DNA of 64,000 nt from Archivesica marissinica (lineage: Eukaryota > Mollusca > Bivalvia > Venerida > Vesicomyidae). A model generated the notes under the pieces. It was not told where the DNA came from. It ran no database searches and saw nothing but the letters and a program-made list of their open reading frames with translations. Made by a program: the position numbers and the translations under genes. Each line of letters opens with the position of its first letter. The stretch's first letter is position 1. Location: positions 45,762,443 through 45,826,442 of the forward strand of contig CM026398.1 in NCBI GenBank assembly GCA_014843695.1, in the 5' to 3' direction. Shown here piece after piece: positions 26,501-41,500 of the stretch.

Positions 26501-29500
26501 CTAACCAACCATATGCCTGTTCTTCCAACTAACCAACCATCTACCTGTTCTTCCAACTAACCAACCATCTACCTCTTCTTCCAACTAACCAACCATCTAC
26601 CTCTTCTACACAATAACCATGTGCTATATACTTGGGATTATTGAAGGGTTCATCAGAATGATTGTAACATTTTGTTCAGGGACAAACTCAAAACTAAACA
26701 TTCCCCACACATCAGTTTAGCAGATATATCCATGGATTCCCCACACATCAGTTTAGCAGATATATCCATGGGTTCCCCACACATCAGTTTAGCAGATATA
26801 TCCATGGGTTCCCCACACATCAGTTTAGCAGATATATCCATGGGTTCTAAAACATTTTAGACATCGTTGTTATACTTTTACAAGGGACTAATCACTATAT
26901 CAAATTACCGATTATAAATTTCTACTTTACCTTGTAACCTTTGAACTCGCCACGTATCATTTCCGGGGATGTATTAACTGGATCCCACTGGAAGGCTGCT
27001 GTTTTAGATGTTACATTTCTGTCAGGGATCAACTCAAAGTTGCTTGGGGCTGTGAGTGGCTCTGGAAGAGATGAATTTTAACAATAATTATATGTCCGCA
27101 GGATATTAGATCAAGTCAAGTTGGAAATTAATAGGGATGGCAACGAATGGTGATTGTGATATTCGAATATTCGGATGATCTTCTGAACGAATATTCGAAT
27201 ATTCGCAAATTTCTCCAACTTTCGATTTCCACTACAGTTAGTACCTGTAAAACAAATGCTTCTCAGTTTGTGTCCCGTCAAATAGACTGCATTAATCAAT
27301 TAGTGACCCCTGTAAGGTGTGAAGAACATGTCATCACCCTCCTTTGTTATTTGGAGACAAATCGCGATGACATTTCGCACCTTCGGGCACGCATTGGGTC
27401 ATTCTTTGTTTTTGAAACTTAATTGATTGAAATTTAAACAAACATATATATCCTTTTAAGTTATGATTTAACTGCAATTGATTAAATTTGAATTTATTTT
27501 TTAATATTCGAATATGGTTTTAATATTCGAATATTCGGACGTTCGAACGAATATTCGAATATTCGAACATTCGTTGCCATCCCTAGAAATTAATAATGTT
27601 CACGAATGGATGAACTTTTGTACTGATTTAAAGCTTACTACAAATTTACCGGAGAGGTAGTAACACTGATTTCTCTATATGACCTTCTACATGAAGGTAA
27701 AGGTCAATTAATTTTATTTATCACATATCATATCATTAATGTGAACAGTGAACACTAAAAGCGAACTTTCTACTAATAACTTAATTAGTTGAAAACAAAA
27801 GTGAGAATTTGGTGCAAACAGTAATAAATATGTCTCATAGTTTTTACAAACAGTCGGAGTTCAAGGTTATTAACCCTTTCAACACCACAGACCTCTATTT
27901 ATAGGCTTACAAAAAGTGTAGATCCAGATGAGCCAGCTCGTGACGAGCCGTCTCATCAGGATCTGCACTTTTTGCAAGTAGTATTACTAATTTTAGACAA
28001 AATTACCCATCTTGATAAATGAACTGATCCAAATGTAATTTTGTTATTAATTTATTGGTCTAAAAATATCATGGACCAGTCCATGTCAGTTACTTGGTGT
28101 TGAATGGGTTAAATACTCTTTCCAATTCAAATTAATATTAACAGTATACTTTATATGAAAATAACATACCAGCTTCCCCAGTATATCCTATATGAACAAC
28201 CGCTGGATCAGCAAACAATCCCACTTCATTTCTTGCTTCCACATAAATCTCATAGGGTTCATAAATAGAACCAAAGTTAAATTCCTTCTTGTTCTCTGTC
28301 CAATCGGAGATCTCAGTTTTATTCGTCCTCCCATCCTTCTTTATAGCCAAAATATACTTGAAATCTGGACCGTTGTGCTCAATTTCCGACATTTTCTAAA
28401 AATATACACAGTGGACGTTTTACACGACAGTAAACACGTGTGATTTGCAATAGATTATTATTGTTTGGATTTTTACTTCTTTGTTGGTAGACTATTGCAA
28501 CACAGAAACTGTTTCAAAATGTTGTACAGCTACAATGAAATTTCTAGATACAACTTCACTCACAGTGGATGCGCGTTCGCTTCAGATGCGAAAGGTTCAG
28601 AGTTCGAGCTCCGTTGGAGCCATTACGTTTGTGCCCTTAGGCAATAACTTGTTTCGCAATCGAGCTAAGATAAATTTGTATAAACTAAACTTCACTCACC
28701 CAGCTCTTACCCTTATTCTTATGACAAATATTATAACAATATGCTTGATTAAGAGACCATGTCTATTAACCATTAACCTGCCAATCACGACTAAAGTCGC
28801 TTTTACAACCAGCATACAACCAGATCAAACGGCACAGAATGTGCTGTCTGATCAGGCTATATGCTGTTTGCTCTTTGGATAGTGGAGCTAAAACACTTAA
28901 TAGTAAACAACATAGATCCTGATCAGAAGTGGCGCTACGCTGCGGCTGATCTGGATCTACATGTATGTTGTTCGCACATTCCGCCCAATTTATTCGGCAG
29001 GTTAAAGGTTTAGAGACGGCTAACATGAAGAGATCACTTATTTCAGTTGCCAATTGTGGTGATAAGGAAGAAAGTAGGTTCGATCAACAGTCTTTCAGAT
29101 GGGACGTTAAACCGAGGTCTCGTGTCGGTACTTTACACCGTGCACATAAAAGAACCAGAGGAGGCTCTGGAATGGGTCTCTGTCTGTATTATTGCACTAT
29201 CCTCCAAAAATCTAAAATGACTAATCTCGTCAGGAGGCGTCGCTCATATGGGCAACCGGTAGCAACGATAAATAAACGTAAAGCACACACACAAGGAAGA
29301 AAGTAAGTTGTACTAAGAGACCATTCATGCTTTTGCACATGGCTTCTTGGGTGGTCTCTTAACCCATTTCATTCTGGATACCGTTCAAACAGTATTTGCA
29401 AAGAACATAGTGCCAGATCAACCGCCACGGAACGTGCCGTCTGATCAGGCTCTATGCTGTTTGCTATTCCGATAATCTTGCTAAGACACTTGGCTATGTA

Positions 29501-32500
29501 GCAAACAACATAGATCCTGATCAGCACGCAGCGCCACGGCTGATCTGGATCTATGTTGTTTGCAAAAGCCTTAAATGTATCCAGAATGAAATGGGTTAAT
29601 AGTAAAGGAACATTTTATATCAATAAACTTTCTTACATCCCATTTGATGATGAGCCATCCAGTCTTACTTCTGTCTGTGTGCACGTTAGACGGGTGTTTG
29701 TCCGGTGTGTCGCTGTTAGTCTGACAGGCAGCTAGTCCACGATCACTTGGCTCACTTTTACCTAAACTGTTTTCCGCGATAACCCTATAAAACAAACAAT
29801 TTGTTTTTACAACAGAATTACAGTTATTTCGTACCTTGGATGTTTCGTACCCTGGACATTTTGTACTGTTTGGACGTTTCATAACCAATGTTAGAGACCT
29901 TTCGTACCCTAGTCTGTGCAAGCTGCGCGAGTCTGGTTTCTAACACACAACCTCTCATTGGTGGAGAGGTAAAAGCAGATCGGAATTTCCAACCAATCAC
30001 AGTAGCTATAGCGAAAATATGTAGGCAGACATCAGATGGGTGATCAGCCAAAATATGGACCGTGAACGCTTCAAAATCGAAGAATAATAAAATAACCCAT
30101 ACCCCCCGCCCGAATTTTAAGCCGGATTTACACGATTCAGAAAAACGGACATTTTCACTCTGAAAAGAACCCCGGAATTTCGGAAAAAATGGATATCTCT
30201 CATCCCTGTATTTCAAAGAAAGTTCATTCCAAATTAAATCCAGTCTCAGTGCATTCGCATGAGCTAAACCATGAACAAACCTAGTTAACTTATCACATTT
30301 AGACATGCAAGAAATATATCGCTGCTAGTACTTCTAAATATTCGTAAAAATTAACAAAACTACCGTTAAAACTAACCTGAATGTATAGTTAGCATGTGGT
30401 GACAGCTTGACCTTGGCCTCTGTCTTGGATGGATCCGTTACTATAGCAGCCCTCGTCCAAACATTAGGAGCATAGGAATGACTGTACTCTACATAGAATT
30501 TAGTGATAGGCGAGTAATTCTCAAACCCCTTCGTCCATGATACAACTGCACTACGACTCATGCAAGCACTGTATGTGACATCATCTGGTGCGTCCGGGGG
30601 TGCTATAAAATAAACAGAGTTGCTTACAGACATGTAAACAGTCAGTTAATGAATGAATGTAACGTTGTTACGAGGAAGAGAATGTTTATACTGTAGGTAA
30701 GTGTGACTGTTATTATGGTTACTATAGATCATCTGTATGTGTGTTTTACGTAGGGGTGTCACGATATCAGCAACCCATATCGTGAAATATTGTGATATTT
30801 TATCAAATAATCGCGATATTTATCGCGATATATTGCCTATTCATTTGTTATGCATTGTGATTATATTTTTAATAGTGTATAATTAATTTAGTATTTAATA
30901 AGATGACACGGATAACTTTACACACATTTTAAGACACTATCTCATTCAACAGTATTTATTAACTTGAAAAACAACAAAACACTGAATAAAATAACAAGTT
31001 AAATCGACTAGAAAATGTTTCAGAGAACGGTGAATATATACATAAGCACCGGTTGAAGCGATTGAGTTGTGTATAAAAAAAGCAGATCCCCTGCATATAA
31101 CCTTTTACTTGACGGTAGCTATGTTGTAAAATTGTCAGGACAAAAACTCTTTTTATAGTGAAGTCATGAAAAACCGATGCCACCCCTCATAGATAATAAA
31201 TAGGGCTGCAACGATCCACCAGAAGCTCAATCCGATCTGATTCTTTATGTGCCGATTTGATCCATTATTTACAGATTACTTTCTAAGAAGCATAATCTGT
31301 GTTGCTTAATCCCGAGACCCTAGGGCAGTCTGGCTTCAGAGCAAATTAATTTACTGGTGTATAATCCTAGTTCCTACTACATATGAACAAAAAATTCGAA
31401 AGTCACATCACTTAACGTTTGAATAAAAGTAAACCAAAAAACAATAATAATAAATTAATAATACATGTACACGAAATTAGATCAAAGGAAATGACTAGAA
31501 ATTCAACTGCTGTAGATAATCCAGTGCACATGTCCAAGTGTGGAACAGTGTCCAAGTAATGAATTATGGCTTATATAAATCATCAGGAATTGCACTGATG
31601 TTGTTGGTGTGGGGGAAAGTTCGGCGATTGACTCATAGTCTTGTCGGTGTTTACGTCTACGTTATGGTGTCTTTTTAAATACTTCATTAAGTTTGATGTG
31701 GAACGAGATGGTGGATAGCTTACGTCGGTGAAATATAGACAGCATGTGGCCTTGTTTTCCTTCTTGTTAACATCTCGAAATCAAAAATGGCCCACACTAA
31801 CTTTTAGGATCATTATTTAGTAATGGCAGACGCCATTTTGACAACCAGACCTTTCATAAGTTTTAACGGGCTCATTGATTGGATAAATAGAATACATTCA
31901 GCCAATCAGATTGTTTGTTTTATTTTACTGTTTGTATTCGACTAACTCGGCGTTTATCGCTGAAAACGTTTAAAAGTCGGCATTCGGAATTGAATCGAAA
32001 ATGACTGGATTTTGATTGAGTATATAATCGGCGGCGCGGAATCGGATCTAATTGTTGCAGCACTAGATGATAAATACCCCTCAATATCGGTATTCAATTT
32101 TAATATCGCGATATTTTATCGCGGATCTTAATATTGCGATATACCGGTATATCGCGACACCCCTAGTTTTACGTTTATTTATCGTCGCTACCGGTTGCCC
32201 ATGAAGAGATCCCTCCTGAAGAGATTAGTCATTTTAGATTCTTGGAGGAGAGTGCAATGATACAGACAGAGATCCATTCCAGAATCTCCTCTGGTTCTTT
32301 TACGTGCACGGAGACCTCGGTTTAATGTCCCATCTGAAAGACTGTTAATATCTTAAACTTACCAATAACAGCAACATCAAACTTACCAATAACATCAACT
32401 TTAAACTTACCAATAACATCAACTTTAAACATACCAATAACATCAACGTCTAACTTACCAATAACATCAACGTCTAACTTACCAATAACATCAACTTCAA

Positions 32501-35500
32501 ACTTACCAATACCACAACTTCAAACTTACAACATCAACTTCTAACTTACCAATAACATTAACTTCTTTTTTTTCAAACTTACAAATAACATCAACTTCAA
32601 ACTTACCAATAACATTAAGTTCAGCGCTGGCAGAATCCGAGTCCAGTTTAGTACTAGCAACACATGTATAGTTCCCTGTATCTTCACTTGTTGTGTCAGT
32701 GATTACTATACCATTGCCTATCTTTTCTATCCTCGAATTCGTGCGGAAATCTATCACTACCCCATCCTTGAGCCAAGAGTACTTGAGGTTCTGCTGCTCT
32801 TCAGGATCAGTGCTGGCACCGCACCTGAACGGCGTTGATGTACCAAACTTTATCGTCTGCTTCGAAGGTGACGGAGGATTCTCAATTTTAGTTTTTACTG
32901 AAAATTTGTAAAGAAACAAATAACATGCATAATTAAAACACAGATGAATCCAAATTCAATTTATAATACAAATTTCTTCTGGCTTGATTGTGAAACAAGT
33001 TCATATGACAGTAGTCTAATCATTCTAGAGACCTCAATCCTGAGGGATTTTTAAGCTTTCTATTAAATCTATTTTCATTCTGTATACAATTGATATGTAC
33101 CGTACATTATGAATGAATACATATGTTTAAACCAATCCTGACGGAATCACACCCATGACTTTAACAGCTGGACCACTGTATTCTACCAATGATATATCTA
33201 TATTTATCACATAACTTTGCTTGTATTCAGTTTCATGCAGCCATCACATATTTTCTTATATGTAAACATGTGTAAATAACACCTGGAAGGATTCTGATTG
33301 GTTGAGAGAATAATCCTTATAATTTTGTAAATTAAACTTAAAGTATGCATATTGGTACATAACGTTAATGGTAAGATAAAATACGATTTAAAAGAATTCT
33401 CAACATAATCATAGCACTATTGAAAACATAAATAGTGTAGTGATGTCATGACAATTTAGTGATGTCATGACAATTTAGTGATGTCATGACAATTTAGTGA
33501 TGTCATGACAATTTAGTGATGTCATGACAATTTAGTGACGTCATGACAATTTTAGTGACGTCATGACAATTTAGTGATGTCATGACAATTTAGTGACGTC
33601 ATGACAATTTATAGTGACGTCATGACAATTTAGTGACGTCATGACAATTTGCACTGACACTTGGCGCCAAAATGAAAGAGAGAGGAATTAATATTTGGAG
33701 AGGAATTAATATAAGTTTTCTGAAAACTTGTTTTCCAATCCAAACCATTCACAATTTATGCAATTTGTAGCATTTTGTGTGTTATACATGTACATTTATT
33801 GGAATAAATACTGTTTAAACCAAAATAAAAGCAGCAGCATTATTTATTATAACGAGAACGCTATGGTAATGTGATAAAAATAATCTTGTGATAATTTCAC
33901 CGTATTTTATGAAACTTGTTTTGGAATTTTGCTGTTAAGCTTGCCATAAGGCTTGTCTCATAAAATATGGTATGAAATCACCACTCATGTAAGATCCTAT
34001 ATATATAGATAATGATCTGTCTTTGATAAACAGGTTCACATAATTATTTGCAATAATTATTGTTCATTTGTAGGCAAAAGTAAGAAAAGTAGAATTGATG
34101 AATATAGTCTTACTTCTAACAATTAGCACTCCAGAGGACTGTAGTTTTCCATATCTGTTCTCAGCAAAACATGTCCAGTTGCCCGCTTCATTCATCGTAG
34201 TGTTCTGTGAATAAATGACGGGCATTCATAACATAGGCAATCGTTCTGTTATTAGTTTCATTCATAGGAATTACCTAGAATCAAGTTGAAGACAAACAGT
34301 ACTTTCCAAATGGTATAGATGAAAACTTTTGGAATATGTAATACCTCCATTCGTCATTGTTATCTTTTATATTTCGTTTCTCATTTAAGGTAAGATAATG
34401 TGGCGAACAAGGAATCAACATGTTGAGTAACATTAAACAGATGATATGTATTGTTATCTTGCTTCCAGTTTAACCCTTTCCCCCTTAGAAGTGTCTCTCG
34501 ACGCCAATGCCTATTGACATAGAACGACACATTAGTAGTCAAACAAGCTATAAACAGAATAACGTAGTGTATACAACACTTAATAATTCCTAGTAATCTC
34601 TATGAAAGGTGGAGTAGGCAAGTTCATAGCTTAACCATTGTGTATGGTTGGTAAATTACAGCCAAATGTATGAAATAAAACTACATCTCTATGGGGGAAA
34701 GGGTTAAGATATAAAGAACATATTTGTTATAAATAGAATGTATTATTGTTAATAAAAAATGGAAATTCGGGGTTACATATATAATGAGGGCCACAAAAAG
34801 AAAAAAGTTGAAGACAAACATTGGTACATCCTTGCACAATGAGAATTGGCAGGGACAGTCTCCATGACCTATTTTGAATTGGGGGAGAATGTGTGTTTTT
34901 ACGTTTATTTATCGTCGGCTACCTGTTGCCCATATGAGCTATGCCTCCTGAAGAGATTAGTTATTTTAGAATTTTGGAGGATAGTGCAATGATACAAACA
35001 GAGACCCATTCCAGAGTCTCCTCTGGTTCTTTTACGTGCACAGTGTACAGCACCGACACAAGACCTCGGTTTAAAGTCCCATCTGAAAGACTGTTAATTT
35101 TATTAGGGTCAGACAGGGGGATAAATGTTGTCATTGAGAATTTATAGAGGACACTTAGTCGACAGTGTACCTGAAACAGCTCCCTTAATGGTTTAGCTTA
35201 AACCAGGTTCTTGTAGATAATATTCAATCTAAGGTAAGTTAACCTAAATATATAGATAGTCGATTCTACTATCTTACCAGTATGGTCAAGTTTCCAGTTG
35301 GCTCCATTTTATAACCAGGTCCCTCCATTTTTTGGTCCTTTCTCTTCCAGTATATGCTGGGTGTTGGTTTGCCGTCTATATCACAAGGCAGTGTGACGGG
35401 CTTACCCTCAGAAACTTTTATCACATCAAATTTTGCCTTGATCTCTGGCTTGAAAGCTGCAAGGTGGACACATCCGATATATTAACGAATGTTTTCACCA

Positions 35501-38500
35501 AATTATAAACAAGAGTTGTATGTAATGCTGCTATGCTAGCCGATGTTGCTGTGGTGATGCACATTCAAACCATTGCTTATGCCTGTCTAATTGTCTGCAA
35601 TGTTACACTTTATGTTTATGAGTCAATTTATGGCTTAATGAGTTACCATATGAGTCAATTTATGGCTTATTGAGTTACCATATGAGTCAATTTATGTCTT
35701 ATTGAGTTACCATATGAGTCAATTTATGTCTTAATGAGTTACCATATGAGTCAATTTATGTCTTATTGAGTTACCATATGAGTCAATTTATGTCTTAATG
35801 AGTTACCATATGAGTCAATTTATGGCTTAATGAGTTACCATATGAGTCAATTTATGGCTTATTGAGTTACCATATGAGCCAATTTATGTCTTATTGAGTT
35901 ACCATATGAGCCAATTTATGTCGTATTGACCCATGAGTCAATTTACGTCTTATTGAGTTACCATATGAGTCAATTTATGTCTTATTGAGTTACCATATGA
36001 GTCAATTTATGTCTTAATCAGTCACCTTATGAGTCAATTTATGTGTTATTGAGTCACCTTATGGGTACATTTATGTCTTATTGAGTTACCATACGAGTAA
36101 ATTTATGTCTTAATGAGTCACACTATTATTACATGAAGATGACTACTTACCCATAATGCTGAGCGCAACATCAGCCCAGAGGTAACCATGGGGATTGGAG
36201 GCATTGCACTGAATGACCTGTGCATCATCTCGCTTCAGGTTCACAAATTGTAGCTGTCCTTCACTCTCTATCCTTCTTCTGTCTGCTTTTAAACCTGCAA
36301 GAAAATTATAAAATTATAAAATCAGTTTCTAACATGTTTAAAAGTTGTGATAAGTGCATTCACCATATAAGGGGTATTTCTGTAGAATTACGCTTATACA
36401 GACGGATCTGTAGTCCAGTGGTAACACGCTGGACTGGTAATCCAGGGATCACAGGTTCGATCCCCCGTCTGACCCTAATAAAATTAACAGTCTTTCAGAT
36501 GGGACATTAAACCGAGGTCTCGTGTCGGTGCTTTACACTGTGCACGTAAAAGAACCAGAGAAGACTCTGGAATGGGTCTCTGTCTGTATCATTGCACTAT
36601 CCTCCAAAAACTAAAATGACTAATCTCTTCAGGAGGCGTCGCTCATATGGGTAACCGGTAGCGACGATAAATAAACGTAAAGCACACCAATAACACACAC
36701 AATTACGATTATTGAACAGTGAAGACATTGACCAGACAGCATATTGTTATCTGCTCTGAATCTACGGTTAGCAGAGGTAACTTTTGATGTGTTCAGCAAT
36801 GGTGTGGATAACTTAGTACTACAATACATTACATTCCTTGTTCTTATAACAAACAGTGAAGGTTATTTCAACTCTTAAGCTGTTGAGCAAATTGCTTCTT
36901 CAATTTCATGCACGGACAGGGTAGAACAACATAACTTCCGCAAGCCAACTGGTTAGCTTCCTCACTGGTAGGAATCTGCCATGGCCGCCAGTGGACAGGG
37001 ACAGTGATTAACCCATTTCATTCTGGATACATTTAGGTTTTTGCAAACAACATAGATCCAGATCAGCTGCAGTGTAACGCTGCATGCTGATCAGGATCTA
37101 TGTTGTTTGCTACATAGCCAAGTGCCTTAGCAAGATCATCTGAATAGCAAACAGCATAGAACCTGATCAGATGGCACGTTCCGTGGCGGCTGATCTGGTT
37201 CTATGTTCTTTGCAAATACTGTTTGAACGGTATCCAGAATGAAATGGGTTAAGATTCGTCAATATTCACTTGCCAGCAGACGATTGATCCTACTGCATAC
37301 AATTAAAACTTACTTCCTAGAGGTTCTCCATTTATAAACCACTGTATCGTTGGTTTAGGTCGGCCTTCAACACTACACTCAAACACAGCCTGTTCTTCTA
37401 CGCCAGCATCTACACCTTGTGGCGGCTTTGATGTCCACTCTGGTTGAGCTGTGAAGAAATATCAACATATTCATAAGAATGTTAGGTGTGCCTAAACCTT
37501 AACAGTATACTGAACATACAGATATACAAACTCTATGTGGGAATGCCGAATGCTAGGTGTGCCTAAACCTTAACAGTATACTGAACATACAGATATACAA
37601 ACTCTATGTGGGAATGCCGAATGTTAAGTGTGCCTAAACCTTAACCACATACTGAGCATACAGATATACAAACTCTATGTGGGAATGCCGAATGCTAGGT
37701 GTGCCTAAACCTTAACCACATACTGAGCATACAGATATACAAACTCTATGTGGGAATGCCGAATGTTAGGTGTGCCTAAACCTTAACCACATACTGAACA
37801 TACAGATATACAAACTCTATGTGGGAATGCTGAATGTTAGGTGTGCCTAAACCTTAACCACATACTGAACATACAGATATACAAACTCTATGTGGGAATG
37901 CCGAATGCTAGGTGTGCCTAAACCTTAACAGTATACTGAACATATAGATATACAAGCTCTATGTGGGAATGCCGAATGTTAGGTGTGCCTAAACCTTAAC
38001 CACATACTGAACATACAGATATACAAACTCTATGTGGGAATGCAGAATGTTAGGTGTGCCTAAACCGTAACCACATACACATGTACAGGCATACAACTAG
38101 TGCTGTTTCTATGTGGGAATGTATTTAGTGTATGCTTAAAGTAGCTGCAGATTGCTTAGTTGCTGGCCAGGTACCAGGCTAGTTAGTGTGGGTCCTGGTC
38201 AGCCGACTTGTCACCGGAGTAATCCCGGCAAATCAATATTATCACAAACTTAATGTGGCTCTGTATTAATGGGCAGGGGAGGAAAGATATAAATTGTTAA
38301 ACTTTACAGAAATAGCCAAATATACCGACTACTAAGCAACAGGCTGGTTAGCTTAGTGAGAACAACTGTGATCTATGATACCTGGCTTCAGTGCCTAAGT
38401 GGTAGTGGTCAGATTTATCATCGCTAAGGGAACCTCTCTAAACTGGACTACTAATAGCCGAGATAGCAAAACCAGGACATTGTAATACATGTGAACCTCT

Positions 38501-41500
38501 CTAAACTGGACTACTAATAGCCGAGATAGCAAAACCAGGACATTGTAATACATGGTAAACTGGACTACTAATAGCCGAGATAGAAAAACCAGGACATTGT
38601 AATACATGGTAAACTGGACTACTAATAGCCGAGATAGAAAAACCAGGACATTGTAATACAATGGGAACCTCTCTAAACTGGACTACTAATAGCCGAGATA
38701 GCAAAACCAGGACATTCTAATACATGGTAAACTGGACTACTAATAGCCGAGATAGCAAAACCAGGACATTCTAATACATGGGAACCTCTCTAAACTGGAC
38801 TACTAATAGCCGAGATAGCAAAACCAGGACATTCTAATACATGGTAAACTGGACTACTAATAGCCGAGATAGAAAAACCAGGACATTGTAATACATGGGA
38901 ACCTCTCTAAACTGGACTACTAATAGCCGAGATAGCAAAACCAGGACATTGTAATACATGGCAACCCCTCTAAACTGGACTACTAATAGCCGAGATAGCA
39001 AAACCAGGACATTGTAATACATGGGAACCCCTCTAAACTGGACTACTAATAGCCGAGATAGCAAAACCAGGACATTGTAATACATGGGAACCCCTCTAAA
39101 CTGGACTACTAATAGCCGAGATAGCAAAACCAGGACATTGTAATACATGGTAAACTGGACTACTAATAGCCGAGATAGCAAAACCAGGACATTGTAATAC
39201 ATGGTAAACTGGACTACTAATAGCCGAGATAGCAAAACCAGGACATTGTAATACATGGGAACCTCTCTAAACTGGACGACTAATAGCCGAGATAGCAAAA
39301 CCAGGACATTGTAATACATGGGAACCTCTCTAAACTGGACTACTAATAGCCGAGATAGCAAAACCAGGACATTGTAATACATGGGAACCTCTCTAAACTG
39401 GACTACTAATAGCCAAGATAGCAAAACCAGGACATTGTAATACATGGGAACCTCTCTAAACTGGACTACTAATAGCCGAGATAGCAAAACCAGGACATTG
39501 TAATACATGGGAACCTCTCTAAACTGGACTACTAATAGCCGAGATAGCAAAACCAGGACATTGTAATACATGGTAAACTGGACTACTAATAGCCGAGATA
39601 GCAAAACCAGGACATTGTAATACATGGTAAACTGGACTACTAATAGCCGAGATAGCAAAACCAGGACATTGTAATACATGGGAACCTCTCTAAACTGGAC
39701 TACTAATAGCCGAGATAGCAAAACCAGGACATTGTAATACATGGGAACCTCTCTAAACTGGACTACTAATAGCCGAGATAGCAAAACCAGGACATTGTAA
39801 TACATGGGAACCTCTCTAAACTGGACTACTAATAGCCGAGATAGCAAAACCAGGACATTGTAATACATGGGAACCTCTCTAAACTGGACTACTAATAGCC
39901 GAGATAGCAAAACCAGGACATTGTAATACATGGGAACCCCTCTAAACTGGACTACTAATAGCCGAGATAGCAAAACCAGGACATTGTAATACATGGGAAC
40001 CTCTCTAAACTGGACTACTAATAGCCGAGATAGCAAAACCAGGACATTGTAATACATGGTAAACTGGACTACTAATAGCCGAGATAGCAAAACCAGAACA
40101 TTGTAATACATGGGAACCTCTCTAAACTGGACTACTAATAGCCGAGATAGCAAAACCAGGACATTGTAATACATGGGAACCTCTCTAAACTGGACTACTA
40201 ATAGCCGAGATAGCAAAACCAGGACATTGTAATACATGGTAAACTGGACTACTAATAGCCGAGATAGCAAAACCAGAACATTGTAATACATGGGAACCTC
40301 TCTAAACTGGACTACTAATAGCCGAGATAGCAAAACCAGGACATTGTAATACATGGGAACCTCTCTAAACTGGACGACTAATAGCCGAGATAGCAAAACC
40401 AGGACATTGTAATACATGGGAACCTCTCTAAACTGGACTACTAATAGCCGAGATAGCAAAACCAGGACATTGTAATACATGGGAACCTCTCTAAACTGGA
40501 CTACTAATAGCCGAGATAGCAAAACCAGGACATTGTAATACATGGTAAACTGGACTACTAATAGCCGAGATAGCAAAACCAGAACATTGTAATACATGGG
40601 AACCTCTCTAAACTGGACTACTAATAGCCGAGATAGCAAAACCAGGACATTGTAATACATGGGAACCTCTCTAAACTGGACTACTAATAGCCGAGATAGC
40701 AAAACCAGGACATTGTAATACATGGGAACCTCTCTAAACTGGACTACTAATAGCCGAGATAGCAAAACCAGGACATTGTAATACATGGGAACCTCTCTAA
40801 ACTGGACGACTAATAGCCGAGATAGCAAAACCAGGACATTGTAATACATGGTAAACTGGATTACTAATAGCCGAGATAGAAAAACCAGGACATTGTAATA
40901 CATGGTAAACTGGACTACTAATAGCCGAGATAGCAAAACCAGGACATTGTAATACATGCGAACCTCTCTAAACTGGACTACTAATAGCCAAGATAGCAAA
41001 ATCAGGATTACAGAGTGCCACATTGACTGGGAATCTGTTTATTAATACTATTGTCTATGTCATTTGCCATTAACAGACGGTTTTGTAGTCCAGTGGTAGC
41101 ACGCTGGACTGGTAATACAGGGATCGCAGGCTCGATCCCCCATCTGACCCTTAAAGTCCCGATTTTCATGTAACAATTACTATGCCCTATGTTGATTAGG
41201 TATTTGGAATCGAACTGTAATCAGTATTTCTGCTACATGAAATTTGATTGGTGGTTTGAAATTGAATTTGAAATTGACACAGACGGATCTGTAGTCCAGT
41301 GGTTAACACGCTGGACTGGTAATCCAGGGATCGCAGGTTCGATCCCCCGTCTGACCCTAATAAAATTAACAGTCTTTCAGATGGGACGCTAAACCGAGGT
41401 CTCGTATCGGTGCTTTACACCGTGCACATAAAAGAACCAGAGAAGACTCTGGAATGGGTCTCTGTCTGTATCATTGCACTATCCTCCATAATCTAAAATT

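Noticed and set aside
29824..30306. 160-codon minus-strand open frame between two exons
   Set aside because: No recognisable domain, no suitable splice sites, and the flanking exons already join in frame without it.
30959..31183. 74-codon frame inside the hAT-like element as a possible transposase
   Set aside because: No resemblance to hAT, piggyBac or mariner transposase motifs.
33435..33652. Possible CRISPR-like arrays (here and in other regular arrays)
   Set aside because: There are no unique spacers, the genome is eukaryotic, and units are directly adjacent tandem repeats.
36397..36470. Candidate functional tRNA gene (also 443-510, 41278-41350, 14383-14455)
   Set aside because: A and B boxes are present, but the same body and tail follow in every copy, acceptor stems are poor, and copies are dispersed; these are SINE heads.
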